From NCBI RefSeq assembly GCF_013410455.1, contig NZ_JACCFW010000001.1:2620929-2684928 (forward strand): a stretch of 64,000 bases of DNA, read 5' to 3'. A program made the position numbers and the translations under genes. The DNA comes from Allobranchiibius huperziae. Its GTDB lineage: Bacteria; Actinomycetota; Actinomycetes; Actinomycetales; Dermatophilaceae. Under the pieces are notes generated by a model, which saw only the letters and a program-made list of their open reading frames with translations, ran no database searches and was not told where the DNA came from. Each line of letters begins with the position of its first letter. Positions within the stretch are counted from its first letter, which is position 1. Below are positions 36,411 through 46,294 of this stretch, piece after piece.

Positions 36411-38306
36411 ATGGACCAGCACAGCGCGGAGGGGCAGGCCGCGCACCCACTCGTCGTGGCACAGGATCCCACGCCGCGTGTGAAGCTGCCCGTGACTTCA
36501 CGCAGGCGCGAATGGCTGGTCCAGGCGACGTGGGCGTCCGCCGACGCCGGCGTCGTGATCCTGGCCACGTATGCCGCGACCTGGTTGCGTTACGACCTGC
36601 GCTTCAACCAGTTCCTGACGATGGCGATCGTGCAGTTCGCGATCGTGGCGGCTCTCGTGCACGTGCTCGCGGGCGTCGTGGCCGGTCCCTACCGGATCGG
36701 CCACCAGCGAGGCTCGTTCGAGGAGACCGCGGACATCGGTCTGACGATCGTCTTCGACGCCGCGGTGCTGATCCTGGTCGTCATGGCCACCCCGTGGCTG
36801 CACGGGGCGCCGCGCAGCCTGGCGCTGCTCGTGCCGGCGTTGTCGCTGGTCGGCATGTTCACCCTGCGCTTCATCGTGCGTTCCTACCGGTGGGGTCGCA
36901 CGGTGTCGAGCGACAGCACCCAGAAGGTCATCGTCTTCGGTGCGGGCGAGGCGGGTCGACGCCTCGTGCGCGACCTGCGGCGGGACAAGCACGCGACGTA
37001 CGCGCCCGTCTGCCTGCTCGACGACGATCCGCGCAAACGGCACATCAAGATTGACGGAGTCACCGTGCGTGGCGGGCGCGACCGACTGCGCGAGCTGGCC
37101 GAGGCGAGCGGCGCGACGTCCCTGGTCATCGCGATCCCGTCGGCCGACACCGACCTGATCCGAGACCTGCGGGCACTGGCTGCCGACGCCGGCCTCACGG
37201 TGCTGATCCTGCCCACGCTGAGTGAGCTCATGGGTCACACGCCCCGCAAGGCGGATCTGCGGCGCGTGAACCTGGAGGATCTTCTCGGTCGCCGCCAGGT
37301 CGTGCTCGACGAGACGGCGATCGCCGAGTCGATCAACGGCAAGACGGTCCTCGTGACCGGCGCGGGCGGCTCGATCGGCTCCGAGTTGGCCCGCCAGATC
37401 TCGCGATTCGGCCCGAAGAAGCTGATCCTGCTCGACCGCGACGAGTCCGCGCTGCACGGAGTGCAGATGAGCATCACCGGCCGTGCCCTGCTGGACGACG
37501 GCACGCTGGCTCTGGCCGACATCCGCGACCTGGACGCCCTACGCGAAGTGTTCGCCCGCGAGCGCCCGCAGATGGTCTTCCACGCCGCGGCACTCAAGCA
37601 CCTCACGCTGCTCGAGCAGTATCCGCTCGAGGGTTGGAAGACCAACGTGCTCGGCACGATGAACGTGCTGCAGGCCGCGCACGAGGTCGACGTCGAGACG
37701 TTCGTCAACATCTCGACCGACAAGGCCGCACGCCCGACCTGCGTCCTCGGCTACAGCAAACGGATCGCCGAGCGGATGACCGCGGACTTCGCCGAGCTCG
37801 ATGCCGGTCGATACGTCAGCGTCCGCTTCGGCAACGTGTTGGGTTCGCGCGGATCGGTCATCACAGCGTTCACCGCGCAGATCGAGCGCGGCGGTCCGAT
37901 CACGGTGACCCACCCGGACGTCGAGCGCTACTTCATGCTCATCCCCGAGGCGAGCCAGCTCGTCCTCCAGGCCTCCGCGATCGGCCGCGACGGGCACGTC
38001 ATGGTGCTCGACATGGGCACGCCGGTGAAGATCGTCGACGTCGCCAAAACCCTCATCGACCTGTCCGGCGAGCGCGACGTGGAGATCGTCTACACCGGTC
38101 TGCGGCCCGGCGAGAAGTTGTCCGAGGAGCTCTTCACCCCTGGTGAGGACATCCGTCAGTCCTCCCACCCTCTCGTGAGTTATGTCGACGTGCCGCCGAT
38201 CTCAACCAGTTCGGTCCTGACCGCCGAGCCGCAGGACGGCGCCGAGGCGCAGGCGCGGATGCGCTACGAAGCGACCGAACCGATCCACGTAAAGGAACAG
38301 GCGTGA
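36411..38306 (+). CDS. Membrane UDP-sugar 4,6-dehydratase (PglF/WbpM/CapD-like)
   Basis: 631 residues. Four N-terminal transmembrane helices (about residues 40-155), a first Rossmann domain (VIVFGAGEAGRRLVRDL near 173), and an extended SDR dehydratase domain (VLVTGAGGSIGSELARQISR near 313, ALKHLTLLEQYPLEGWKTNV). The catalytic region reads NISTDKAARPTCVLGYSKR; where PglF and WbpM have Met (VMGATK) this protein has Leu. It should convert UDP-GlcNAc to the 4-keto-6-deoxy sugar. The next two genes (aminotransferase, phosphoglycosyl transferase) fit a bacillosamine-type pathway. It overlaps the next gene by four bases. Confidence 0.92.
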   Translation: MDQHSAEGQAAHPLVVAQDPTPRVKLPVTSRRREWLVQATWASADAGVVILATYAATWLRYDLRFNQFLTMAIVQFAIVAALVHVLAGVVAGPYRIGHQRGSFEETADIGLTIVFDAAVLILVVMATPWLHGAPRSLALLVPALSLVGMFTLRFIVRSYRWGRTVSSDSTQKVIVFGAGEAGRRLVRDLRRDKHATYAPVCLLDDDPRKRHIKIDGVTVRGGRDRLRELAEASGATSLVIAIPSADTDLIRDLRALAADAGLTVLILPTLSELMGHTPRKADLRRVNLEDLLGRRQVVLDETAIAESINGKTVLVTGAGGSIGSELARQISRFGPKKLILLDRDESALHGVQMSITGRALLDDGTLALADIRDLDALREVFARERPQMVFHAAALKHLTLLEQYPLEGWKTNVLGTMNVLQAAHEVDVETFVNISTDKAARPTCVLGYSKRIAERMTADFAELDAGRYVSVRFGNVLGSRGSVITAFTAQIERGGPITVTHPDVERYFMLIPEASQLVLQASAIGRDGHVMVLDMGTPVKIVDVAKTLIDLSGERDVEIVYTGLRPGEKLSEELFTPGEDIRQSSHPLVSYVDVPPISTSSVLTAEPQDGAEAQARMRYEATEPIHVKEQA

Positions 38307-39436
38307 CGCGCATCCATCTCTCCAAGGCGGACGTGTCCGTCCTGGAGGAGACCCTCGTGCTGGAGGCGTTGCGCTCCGGCTGGGTCGCCCCCCTGGGTCC
38401 GATGGTCGACCGCTTCGAGGCCGAGGTCGCGCAGCGGGTCGGAGTCGAGCACGCCCTCGCGCTGTCCTCTGGCACGGCGGCACTGCACCTCGCGCTGCTG
38501 CACCACGGCGCGGGACCGGGCACCGTGGTCGTACTCCCCTCGATGACCTTCGCCGCGACGGCCAACGCGGTCCTCTACACCGGTGCGGAACCCGTCTTCG
38601 TCGACTCCCGGCTGGACGACGCCAACCTCGACGTCGAGCTCACTCTGGAGGCGGTCGACGAGTTGGCCGCCCAGGGCCGGGAGGTCAGCTGCGTCCTGTC
38701 CGTGGATCTGTTCGGACGCAGTGCCGACTATCAGGCCCTCATGCCGGCGCTCGCGCAGCGCGGCATCCCATTGGTCGAAGACGCTGCAGAGGCGCTGGGC
38801 GCGACCCACCACGGCAAGGGCGCCGGGTCGTTCGGCACGGCCGCCGCGCTGTCCTTCAACGGCAACAAGATCATGACGACGTCCGGCGGCGGCATGCTGC
38901 TGAGCAACGACGGCGACCTGATCGATCGAGCCCGTTACCTGTCGACGCAGGCCCGCCAACCTGCCCCCTGGTACGAGCACACCGAGATGGGCTTCAACTA
39001 CCGACTCTCCAACATCCTGGCCGCGATCGGCGTCGGTCAGCTCTCGCGACTGGACGAGATGATCGCCCGGAGGCGCGCGCACCGCCAGCAGTACGCCGAC
39101 GCCCTGGGCGCGCTGCCCGGCGTGCGCTTCCTGGGGCGCGGCGACGGCCTGTCGGACAGCGAGGACAACTGCTGGCTGACCTGCATGGTGCTCGCCCCGG
39201 ACAGCCCCGTCAGTGCGAACGACGTCATCGCCGGCCTCGAGGCCGCGGATATCGAAGCCCGCCATCTCTGGAAGCCGATGCACATGCAGCCGCTCTACGC
39301 CAAGAGCCGCATGTTCGCCGGGGGCGTGTCCGAGTCGCTCTTCGCCTCGGGCATCACCCTGCCGAGCGGGTCGGCACTGACCAGCGCGGACATCGACCAC
39401 GTCATCGATGTCACGTCGACTCTGATCCAGCAGTAA
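38303..39436 (+). CDS. DegT/DnrJ/EryC1-family aminotransferase (PglE-like)
   Basis: 377 residues from GTG 38303 (GTGA overlap; RBS AAAGGAA). A PLP-dependent sugar aminotransferase: IHLSKADVSVLEETLVLEAL at the start, ALSSGTAALHLALLH, and the PLP lysine Lys189 in SFNGNKIMTTSGGGMLL, which is the PglE form. It should aminate the C4 keto group of the product of the preceding enzyme, giving UDP-2-acetamido-4-amino-2,4,6-trideoxyhexose. The stop overlaps the next start (TAATG). Confidence 0.93.
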   Translation: MTRIHLSKADVSVLEETLVLEALRSGWVAPLGPMVDRFEAEVAQRVGVEHALALSSGTAALHLALLHHGAGPGTVVVLPSMTFAATANAVLYTGAEPVFVDSRLDDANLDVELTLEAVDELAAQGREVSCVLSVDLFGRSADYQALMPALAQRGIPLVEDAAEALGATHHGKGAGSFGTAAALSFNGNKIMTTSGGGMLLSNDGDLIDRARYLSTQARQPAPWYEHTEMGFNYRLSNILAAIGVGQLSRLDEMIARRRAHRQQYADALGALPGVRFLGRGDGLSDSEDNCWLTCMVLAPDSPVSANDVIAGLEAADIEARHLWKPMHMQPLYAKSRMFAGGVSESLFASGITLPSGSALTSADIDHVIDVTSTLIQQ

Positions 39437-40059
39437 TGCCCACCTCCGCTGTCGCGAAGCGGGCGTTCGATCTGGCGTTCGCTGTGCCCGCGCTCATTCT
39501 CACCGCGCCCCTCCAGGCCGTCGTCGCGGTCGCCGTACGACGGCGGCTGGGCAGCCCGGTGCTCTTCCGCCAGACCCGCCCGGGATTGCACGGGCGACCG
39601 TTCCAGATGCTGAAGTTCCGCAGCATGCTCGACGAGGACCCTTCGCGTGGGTTGGTCACGGACGCTGAGCGGCTCACGCCGTTCGGCGCGAAGCTGCGCG
39701 CGACCAGCTTGGACGAGCTGCCCGCCCTGTGGAACATCGTGCGCGGCGACATGTCGCTGGTCGGACCCCGGCCGTTGTTGATGAGCTATCTCAACCGGTA
39801 TTCCCCCGAGCAGGCGCGTCGCCATCACGTCAAACCTGGTCTGACCGGCCTGGCCCAGGTGTCTGGGCGGAACGCCGTGAAATGGGACGAACGTCTGAGG
39901 CTCGACGTGCATTACGTCGACCATCATTCGATCCGCGGCGACCTGCAGCTCATTTGGCGCACGGTCCGCCCTGTCCTCGCCCGTGACGGCGTCACTGGCT
40001 CAGAGTCTGTGACCATGAACGAGTTCGCAGGCAAACCGTGCCTAGAGGGTGCCCCGTGA
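39436..40059 (+). CDS. Initiating sugar-phosphate transferase (PglC-like, small type)
   Basis: 207 residues. A monotopic phosphoglycosyl transferase with one membrane helix at the start (FDLAFAVPALILTAPLQAVV), the conserved VLFRQTRPGLHGRPFQMLKF and SMLDE (catalytic Asp-Glu), then TSLDELPALWNIVRGDMSLV, GPRPL and KPGLTGLAQVSGRN. It lacks the N-terminal bundle of WbaP, so it is the small PglC type. It loads the first sugar, probably a bacillosamine derivative, onto undecaprenyl phosphate. Four-base overlap with the following gene. Confidence 0.93.
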   Translation: MPTSAVAKRAFDLAFAVPALILTAPLQAVVAVAVRRRLGSPVLFRQTRPGLHGRPFQMLKFRSMLDEDPSRGLVTDAERLTPFGAKLRATSLDELPALWNIVRGDMSLVGPRPLLMSYLNRYSPEQARRHHVKPGLTGLAQVSGRNAVKWDERLRLDVHYVDHHSIRGDLQLIWRTVRPVLARDGVTGSESVTMNEFAGKPCLEGAP

Positions 40060-42302
40060 AGATCTTGATTGTCTTGAAGACAAATGTCGGCGGGATGTGG
40101 CTAATGCCGCAGATTGCAGCCATGCAGGCGCGGCATCACGAGGTGGTGGTCGCGATTCCCCAAGGTTTGGGCAGGTTGCGCTCAGCTCTAGACGCCCACT
40201 CCATAGCGGTTCACCCCATCGAGTGGGACTTCTCCCCAAGATCTAGCCTGGCCGGGCTGAACGCCCTCTGGAGCTTGCACAATTTCATTCGCCGGGAGAC
40301 ACCTGACGTCGTTTTCTACCACCTCATCTTGTCAGCCCTGCTCGCCCGCCTCGCAGCCATCGGCACACCATCTCGCACGGTCCACATGGTCGCCGGGCCC
40401 CTATACCTTGAATCAAGAGTGCTCGCGACTATTGAATCTATTGCTTCTCGCTTGGACGACGCGATCATTGCAGGATCCGAATACACCGAACGCAAGTACG
40501 CCGCGATCGGATACCCGGCCAGCCGCTTGAGGGCCATACCGTACGGCGTCGACACTCAGAAATTTGATCCAGCGCGTGACTTATCACAAGAATCTATCGC
40601 GGACCCAGACACGTTCGTATGCATCATGGTGGCCTACTTCTACGCACCGAAACAGAGTGTGTTCAGGGGGCAGGGAATCAAGGGCCATGAGACCATGATC
40701 GAGGCGTGGCAACAGTTTCATGCCAAAAATCCCAGGTCGCGTATTGTCTTCGTTGGAAGCGGCTTCGACGACACCGGCGAGCAGTACCGCCAGCGTCTGA
40801 TGAACGATCATCAGCTCCCAGGTGCCACGTGGATATCAACCGTCTCCGACGTTAGGACCTATTACAATAGCGCCGACGTTTCTGTGTCGCCGTCGCTGTC
40901 GGAGAATCACGGCGCCGCGCTGGAGGCCTCCAGTATGGGCCTGCCCGTAATCGTTTCCGATGCAGGAGCCCTGCCGGAGGCAATCACAGACCTCACAGGC
41001 TGGGTATTCAAGGCCGGCGACGCCGGTGACCTCTTGGATAAGTTGAATCAGGCGCACGAAGAATTCAAGACCGGCAGGCTGGAGGAACGTGGGCACAGAG
41101 CGCGGGAACTGATGGTCCGAAAGTTCGACAACCAAATCCTCTCGAATGAGGTGGTCGACGTCCTCGAGGGTACGCTCAGCAGCCAGCCTCCGCTTCTCGT
41201 CGTGGTCGAGCAGAGATGTGAGGTGCGTGATTCTACGCTGTACGGTTTCTCGTCTCTGGGGGCTTTGAGCGGCTTGTCGCAACAACGCCCTGTGAAAGTC
41301 CTGGCCAGGGCTGCAGCCGGCACCGATTTGACGGCGTCGCGGCCTCTGCTTCCCGGAAGCGCTGGAGTGGTCGTCCCCTGGCGAGGGATTTCGGATGTGC
41401 TCCGTTCTGCCATGCATCTGTATAGCCACATACGGCACGCTCCGGGCGTCGTCGTGTACACACCCGGATCCATCAGTACGATCGCCGGTCTCATAACCCT
41501 CGCCACACGCACGCCTCTTGCTGTGGTGGTGGCTGGAGATCCGGTCGAATCGCTCGCCGAGCCGGTCACGCAGGGATTAGTCGGTCGGATTCAGCGGCCA
41601 ACCATGCGGGCAGCAACCCGCCTCCTGACATCTCGGGCGCACGTCGCTCGGTACGTGACAAGGCGCGTTCTCCAAGACCGCTACCCAACACGTGGGGAAG
41701 AGTTTGGAGCATTTTCGGTGCGTCGACTGAATTATTCGGCCACTGCCAGGGCAACGGATAATCCCACGATGAATATCTTAACTGTGGCGAGTCTTGAGAA
41801 ACCCTACAAGGGCGTGCGCGAGTTGATTGATGCTATCGCCGCGGTGAGGGCGCGGGGGGTCCGGGTGACGTTGACCGTCGCCGGGGACGGGCAACTGCGA
41901 CCTGCCCTACAGGAACACGCAAATGGTCTTCTCGGAGACTCGGGTCGATTTTTGGGACATGTTTCGAGCGACCGACTGGCGGTCGAATACCAACGCGCGG
42001 ATCTCTTCGTCTTGAATTCCTGGGCGGAAGGCCTGCCTCGAGCTTTGGTCGAGGCGATGGGAAGCGGACTCCCTTGCATAGCTACCAAGGTGGGGGGGAA
42101 CGAAGAATTACTCGAATTGCGCTGCTTGGTGCCACCTAAGGACACCAGCGCGCTGGCGGATTCCATCCTTGCCATGGCGGAGTCTCCAGAACAGAGAATG
42201 GTAACAGGCAAACGTAACGCGGAGCATGCAAGAACGCTTGTGGCAGAGGCGAATACGGTGCACGAGGACTTCATGTATGCTCTCAGCGAGTTTGGGATCT
42301 AG
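40056..42302 (+). CDS. Double glycosyltransferase: two GT4 domains in one polypeptide
   Basis: 748 residues from GTG 40056, which overlaps the preceding TGA (GAGGG upstream). Domain 1 (about residues 1-370) is a complete GT-B enzyme: KILIVLKTNVGGMWLMPQIA, RLRAIPYGVDTQKFDP, and the EX7E-like SPSLSENHGAALEASSMGLP. Domain 2 (about 375-748) has its own acceptor half (LLVVVEQRCEVRD) and donor half: NILTVASLEKPYKGVRELID and NSWAEGLPRALVEAMGSGLP. There is no stop or frameshift between them. Two successive sugar transfers by one protein are likely. Base composition becomes visibly less GC-rich here. Confidence 0.85.
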   Translation: MKILIVLKTNVGGMWLMPQIAAMQARHHEVVVAIPQGLGRLRSALDAHSIAVHPIEWDFSPRSSLAGLNALWSLHNFIRRETPDVVFYHLILSALLARLAAIGTPSRTVHMVAGPLYLESRVLATIESIASRLDDAIIAGSEYTERKYAAIGYPASRLRAIPYGVDTQKFDPARDLSQESIADPDTFVCIMVAYFYAPKQSVFRGQGIKGHETMIEAWQQFHAKNPRSRIVFVGSGFDDTGEQYRQRLMNDHQLPGATWISTVSDVRTYYNSADVSVSPSLSENHGAALEASSMGLPVIVSDAGALPEAITDLTGWVFKAGDAGDLLDKLNQAHEEFKTGRLEERGHRARELMVRKFDNQILSNEVVDVLEGTLSSQPPLLVVVEQRCEVRDSTLYGFSSLGALSGLSQQRPVKVLARAAAGTDLTASRPLLPGSAGVVVPWRGISDVLRSAMHLYSHIRHAPGVVVYTPGSISTIAGLITLATRTPLAVVVAGDPVESLAEPVTQGLVGRIQRPTMRAATRLLTSRAHVARYVTRRVLQDRYPTRGEEFGAFSVRRLNYSATARATDNPTMNILTVASLEKPYKGVRELIDAIAAVRARGVRVTLTVAGDGQLRPALQEHANGLLGDSGRFLGHVSSDRLAVEYQRADLFVLNSWAEGLPRALVEAMGSGLPCIATKVGGNEELLELRCLVPPKDTSALADSILAMAESPEQRMVTGKRNAEHARTLVAEANTVHEDFMYALSEFGI

Positions 42303-42303
42303 C

Positions 42304-43413
42304 GTGACTACCGTTGTTCTGCATGTTTTCGGGTCGATGGACGTGGGTGGGGCGGAACTTCGTACCATCGAACTTGCTGAGGCACTTGACGACGAAGACT
42401 TCGAGTTCCATTACCTGGCCTTGTCGGGTCGAGCTGGATCGCTCGCCCACCGCATCGAGTCCCGGGGTGGACAAATCCATCCACTACGGCTCGGGCCAAG
42501 ATTTCCGTTGCAATATGCTCGGCTCCTACGAGAACTTCGACCTGATGTGATCGACTCGCATGTGGCCACCTTCTCCGGTGCCGTCCTGGCCGGGGCCGCT
42601 GCTCTCGGAGTGCCACGTCGAATTGCGCATTTTCGCAGCGACGGGGATTTGCATGGAAACTCGGCGCGTCGGCGGCTGCAGCGACGAACAATGCGTTATC
42701 TCATTTCCCGTTGCGCAACATCCATCGTCGGCGTGAGCCCGGGAGCCCTCTCGAACGGCTACTCGGCGTCTTGGCGCCAGGACGATCGCGCTCGGGTGAT
42801 TCCCAACGGCTTTTCCGTGGTCACCGCCGCAACCAAGCCCGAGATGCAATTCAGGCGCGACGGGGTCAAAGGCGACCTTCGCCTCATCCATGTAGGTCGT
42901 CCGTCGGCGGAGAAGAACCGCAGCAGGACGATTAGCATCCTACGAGAGGTGCGCGCCGCTGGGTTCAATGCGCACCTAACTTTGGTGGGAGGCAAAGGGG
43001 CGGATGAGGCCGTGATTGCAGATGCTGTGAAGGCTCTGAAGATGGCGCCGTATATTGATGACGCGGGACATCAGGCCAACCCACAAAAATGCATCGCGAG
43101 GGCAGATTGCTTGATCCTGACCAGCACACGAGAGGGGCTCCCGGGCGTCGTGCTCGAGTCACTCGCTGTGGGAACTCCAGCCCTGTGCTCCGACGTTCCC
43201 GGAGCCGTCTGGATCGCCGACTATTTTCCATCAGCCGTTCGCACGATGCCGCTCAGTGCTCCTGACAGCGAATGGGTCACCGCTCTACAATCACTACTGA
43301 GTGGTGCTCCTGAGCGTCACGCTATCGTGGGCGCGTTCGCCGATACACCGTTCTCCCTGTCAGCTGCAACCGAGAACCATCGCGATCTATATCTGGGGAC
43401 CAGTGATCACTAA
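42304..43413 (+). CDS. GT4 glycosyltransferase
   Basis: 369 residues from GTG 42304, one base after the preceding stop; further upstream codons belong to the previous gene. GT-B fold: VVLHVFGSMDVGGAELRTIE (glycine-rich acceptor loop), VIPNGFSVV, LRLIHVGRPSAEKNRSRTIS (donor domain near residue 200) and the EX7E motif in STREGLPGVVLESLAVGTPA near 280. The sugar transferred is unknown. It is third in the transferase series of the locus and overlaps the next gene by 11 bp. Confidence 0.88.
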   Translation: MTTVVLHVFGSMDVGGAELRTIELAEALDDEDFEFHYLALSGRAGSLAHRIESRGGQIHPLRLGPRFPLQYARLLRELRPDVIDSHVATFSGAVLAGAAALGVPRRIAHFRSDGDLHGNSARRRLQRRTMRYLISRCATSIVGVSPGALSNGYSASWRQDDRARVIPNGFSVVTAATKPEMQFRRDGVKGDLRLIHVGRPSAEKNRSRTISILREVRAAGFNAHLTLVGGKGADEAVIADAVKALKMAPYIDDAGHQANPQKCIARADCLILTSTREGLPGVVLESLAVGTPALCSDVPGAVWIADYFPSAVRTMPLSAPDSEWVTALQSLLSGAPERHAIVGAFADTPFSLSAATENHRDLYLGTSDH

Positions 43414-46267
43414 AAACCGTTCGGCACCGTATTTGCTGCTCTGCTTGTTGACGCTGAGCGGCGTTCTGTACCTGCACGACCTCATCGTCGCGGACTCGGT
43501 CACCGGTATGCGCGTTGCCTGCTGCGTATTCATCCTGTGCCTAGCTCTTCACATGACGCAAAGACCCGGTCATCCGTTCACCCTAACGGCTGCTTATACG
43601 GGTCTGCTAGGAGTCTTCCACACCGGTCTCTTCTTCCAACCAGCCCTCGGCGGGACCTTCTCGACCCTCCGGCCAACCGATATCATCTGGTTGAATGCTG
43701 GCAGTATCCCGGCAGCCGCATACATCTACTCCGTAGGCCAACTCGCATTCAGCGCGTCGACGTTCGCCGTGGCCCTGTGGCGACGAGAGAGCCCGAGCGA
43801 ACGAATTACCGCCGCCCCCACGCCTTCTTTCGAGAAATCCGCCACCGTTGTGGGAAGTGCACTTTTGATCGGTGGTCTCGCTCTTTGGTTCGCGATTTCG
43901 TTGACCCGTGGCGTGACGATCCTCGGTGGGTCCTACGTCAACTTCTTGTCCGGCACGGGGAATTCGAAGATCGCTTATGCCTATCTTCTGATGGGCGTCG
44001 GACTACCTATCCTCGCGACGACCTCGGGGCAGATGCGCAAGAAGCTGTTCAGGGTCTTCCTAGCGTGGTCGGCAATCGCGTTCATTCTCGGATTGCGTGG
44101 TGAGGTCCTGATCCCTATGACCGCATACCTCGTGGTCCGAGCGCGCCAACGTCCCATCAAGTTTCGCGCGTGGATGGCACCTGCCGCTGTCGCGCTGCTC
44201 GCGCTGGGGGCGCTGGTGCGAACCACGCGAGTCCAGGGCCTTCGCGGCGCAGTGGTGAATCTGGCCGATGTGAATCCTCTCTCCAGTCTGGCCGAACTCG
44301 GTTACAGCATCAGACCCCTGGCCCAGGTCATCACATGGCAGTCGTCCTCCGAGCTCCCGGTGGGTTCTGGCACCTACACGCACCCTGTTCTCAGAGCCCT
44401 CGGCGGCCACTTTCTCAATCTGGGTCTGCCGCCGGCCTCCACGGATCCCACGGCGTTGAACACCGTGGTTGCTGCACGAGTCGGCAACATCGGTGGCTCG
44501 CCCATCGCTGAGGCGTTTCGCGCCGGATCGCTGCCGGGTGTCATCCTGGTCATGGTGAGCCTGGGCATCATCAGCGGGATCCTGGATGCACGCCGCGGCG
44601 GCCAGCTCTTCGACTGCCTTGCAGGCGGCTTGGCATTCGTGCTGTTCCTCTGGGTGCGCAACACGTTCACACCGGTCCCCCTTCAGGTCGGTCTGGTGCT
44701 CGCCGCTGTGCTCGCCGTCAGAATGGCCGGCACCGCCAACGGAAAGCGCCGCACCGTCCTCATCACATCAGGCGCGCCACGTCGCGCCGTCGAGCTTCGG
44801 GACCCCGTCTTGAAGTTCCCTGCACAAAGCCTGGTCGTCGCGAACAACGGTTTCCTGTCCAGAAGTTCAACCGCTGACAACAGTCGCCCCCTCGTGAGCG
44901 GCGGTTCTTCGACGGAGACGTACGTCAAGGCGGGTCGCGTCTTCGACCCACCCCCAACCTCCGCAGCCGGCCGATACAGGCACACCCCACCTGTTCCACC
45001 CCGGCAGCACACCTCATGGCGCGATCGTGGCGGGCGCGTTGTCCAATCGCTCAGGCCCATCGTGGGCGTCTCCAGCGGTGCTGTCTCGAACGCAGGTCTC
45101 GCGCTGGCCTTCGGAATCCTCACAGCACGCATCCTTGGACCAACGGGCCAAGGCGAACTGACAGTCTGGGTCACCGTCTCGAGCCTGGCCGTCCTAGTGC
45201 TCACCCTGGGAACAGGAACAGCACTACGGGTCCGATCCCGCGGCGTGCCATCGAAGTCAGACTGCGCTGCCTACGCCGTCTTCACGTTGGTCGCGGCGAT
45301 CGTCGCCGCGGCCCTGACTGTCGCCATCGGTCTTCCAGTGCACCATTCCTCCTCAACCGGGGTCATCTCGGCTGCTTTCCTTCTCGGCTTCTCCTTCATG
45401 CTCGGCAGACAGGCGGGCGACCTTCTACAAGCCGCTGGATTGACATCATTCTCGGTCTATTCAGGGGCGGTGGCGACCGGGGTGCAGCTTCTGCTGTTCG
45501 CCGTGGCCTGCCTGAGCGGGCACGGCACGGTGTTCTTCGCCCTGATCTGCGGATCCGTCGGTTACCTCAGCCAGATGTATTTCGCTGTGCACCGATCGCG
45601 CCGGGCAGGCACACGACCGGGCGTTCGCACGACAACATCCGCCGTCTCCTCCCTCATCAAGATCGGCGCGCCGACTCTTGGGTACAGCGTGGGCCTACTC
45701 GTCATTCAACGCGCCGACAGAATCATCTTGGCCGGTGTTCTTGGTGCACGATCCGCTGGAATCTACGCTGCTGCTGCGACGTTGGCTGAATCGATCAGGC
45801 TCGTGCCGGCGGCAATCGGGCAACTGCTGTTTGCTCGTACGGCGGTTGCTCAACGGGCCACCGGCGAGACTAGGCATCTCTACAAGGTGGCAGCCACCCT
45901 CATCCTCGGATCGTGTGCAGCGATCATCGCTATCTCCGGACCCCTTGTCAGAATTCTTTTCGGGTCACAGTATTCAGGCGCGGTCCCCATACTGCGCGGC
46001 CTGGTGATCGCCGAGATATTTATGGGGCTAGCACTGCTGGACTCCCGCATTCTCATGGGACTGGCGCGAACGAAAGAAGTGGGGCTTATTTCGACCCTGC
46101 TCGTTCTCATTGCCTTGCCCACGTATTACCTCGGTATCAAACTCTTCGGGGTGACGGGTGGCGTTATAAGCTGCATCGTCCTTTACGCCGCCTATGCGGC
46201 CATCCTATGGGCGAGGCGGCGAAAGATAGATGATGCGTTGGGTCATCTTTCGCCGTCACCTCACTAA
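43403..46267 (+). CDS. Wzy-Wzx fusion: polysaccharide polymerase joined to flippase
   Basis: 954 residues from GTG 43403, uninterrupted. Residues 1-450 form a polytopic domain resembling O-antigen polymerase Wzy, with LSRGVTILGG-like segments, FILGLRGEVLIPMTAYLVVR and SLAELGYSIRPLAQVITWQS, a pattern of the Wzy (PF14296-like) family. Residues about 453-545 are a hydrophilic, Pro/Ser/Arg-rich linker. Residues 546-954 form a MATE/MVF-like Wzx flippase with about twelve helices (FGILTARILGPTGQGELTVW, LLVIQRADRIILAGVLGARS, LVRILFGSQYSGAVPILRGL). The two are separate proteins in nearly all known loci. No second wzx or wzy is in the locus. Confidence 0.8.
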   Translation: MITKNRSAPYLLLCLLTLSGVLYLHDLIVADSVTGMRVACCVFILCLALHMTQRPGHPFTLTAAYTGLLGVFHTGLFFQPALGGTFSTLRPTDIIWLNAGSIPAAAYIYSVGQLAFSASTFAVALWRRESPSERITAAPTPSFEKSATVVGSALLIGGLALWFAISLTRGVTILGGSYVNFLSGTGNSKIAYAYLLMGVGLPILATTSGQMRKKLFRVFLAWSAIAFILGLRGEVLIPMTAYLVVRARQRPIKFRAWMAPAAVALLALGALVRTTRVQGLRGAVVNLADVNPLSSLAELGYSIRPLAQVITWQSSSELPVGSGTYTHPVLRALGGHFLNLGLPPASTDPTALNTVVAARVGNIGGSPIAEAFRAGSLPGVILVMVSLGIISGILDARRGGQLFDCLAGGLAFVLFLWVRNTFTPVPLQVGLVLAAVLAVRMAGTANGKRRTVLITSGAPRRAVELRDPVLKFPAQSLVVANNGFLSRSSTADNSRPLVSGGSSTETYVKAGRVFDPPPTSAAGRYRHTPPVPPRQHTSWRDRGGRVVQSLRPIVGVSSGAVSNAGLALAFGILTARILGPTGQGELTVWVTVSSLAVLVLTLGTGTALRVRSRGVPSKSDCAAYAVFTLVAAIVAAALTVAIGLPVHHSSSTGVISAAFLLGFSFMLGRQAGDLLQAAGLTSFSVYSGAVATGVQLLLFAVACLSGHGTVFFALICGSVGYLSQMYFAVHRSRRAGTRPGVRTTTSAVSSLIKIGAPTLGYSVGLLVIQRADRIILAGVLGARSAGIYAAAATLAESIRLVPAAIGQLLFARTAVAQRATGETRHLYKVAATLILGSCAAIIAISGPLVRILFGSQYSGAVPILRGLVIAEIFMGLALLDSRILMGLARTKEVGLISTLLVLIALPTYYLGIKLFGVTGGVISCIVLYAAYAAILWARRRKIDDALGHLSPSPH

Positions 46268-46294
46268 ATTGAGCCAGAAGCCCGGGAGAATTGC

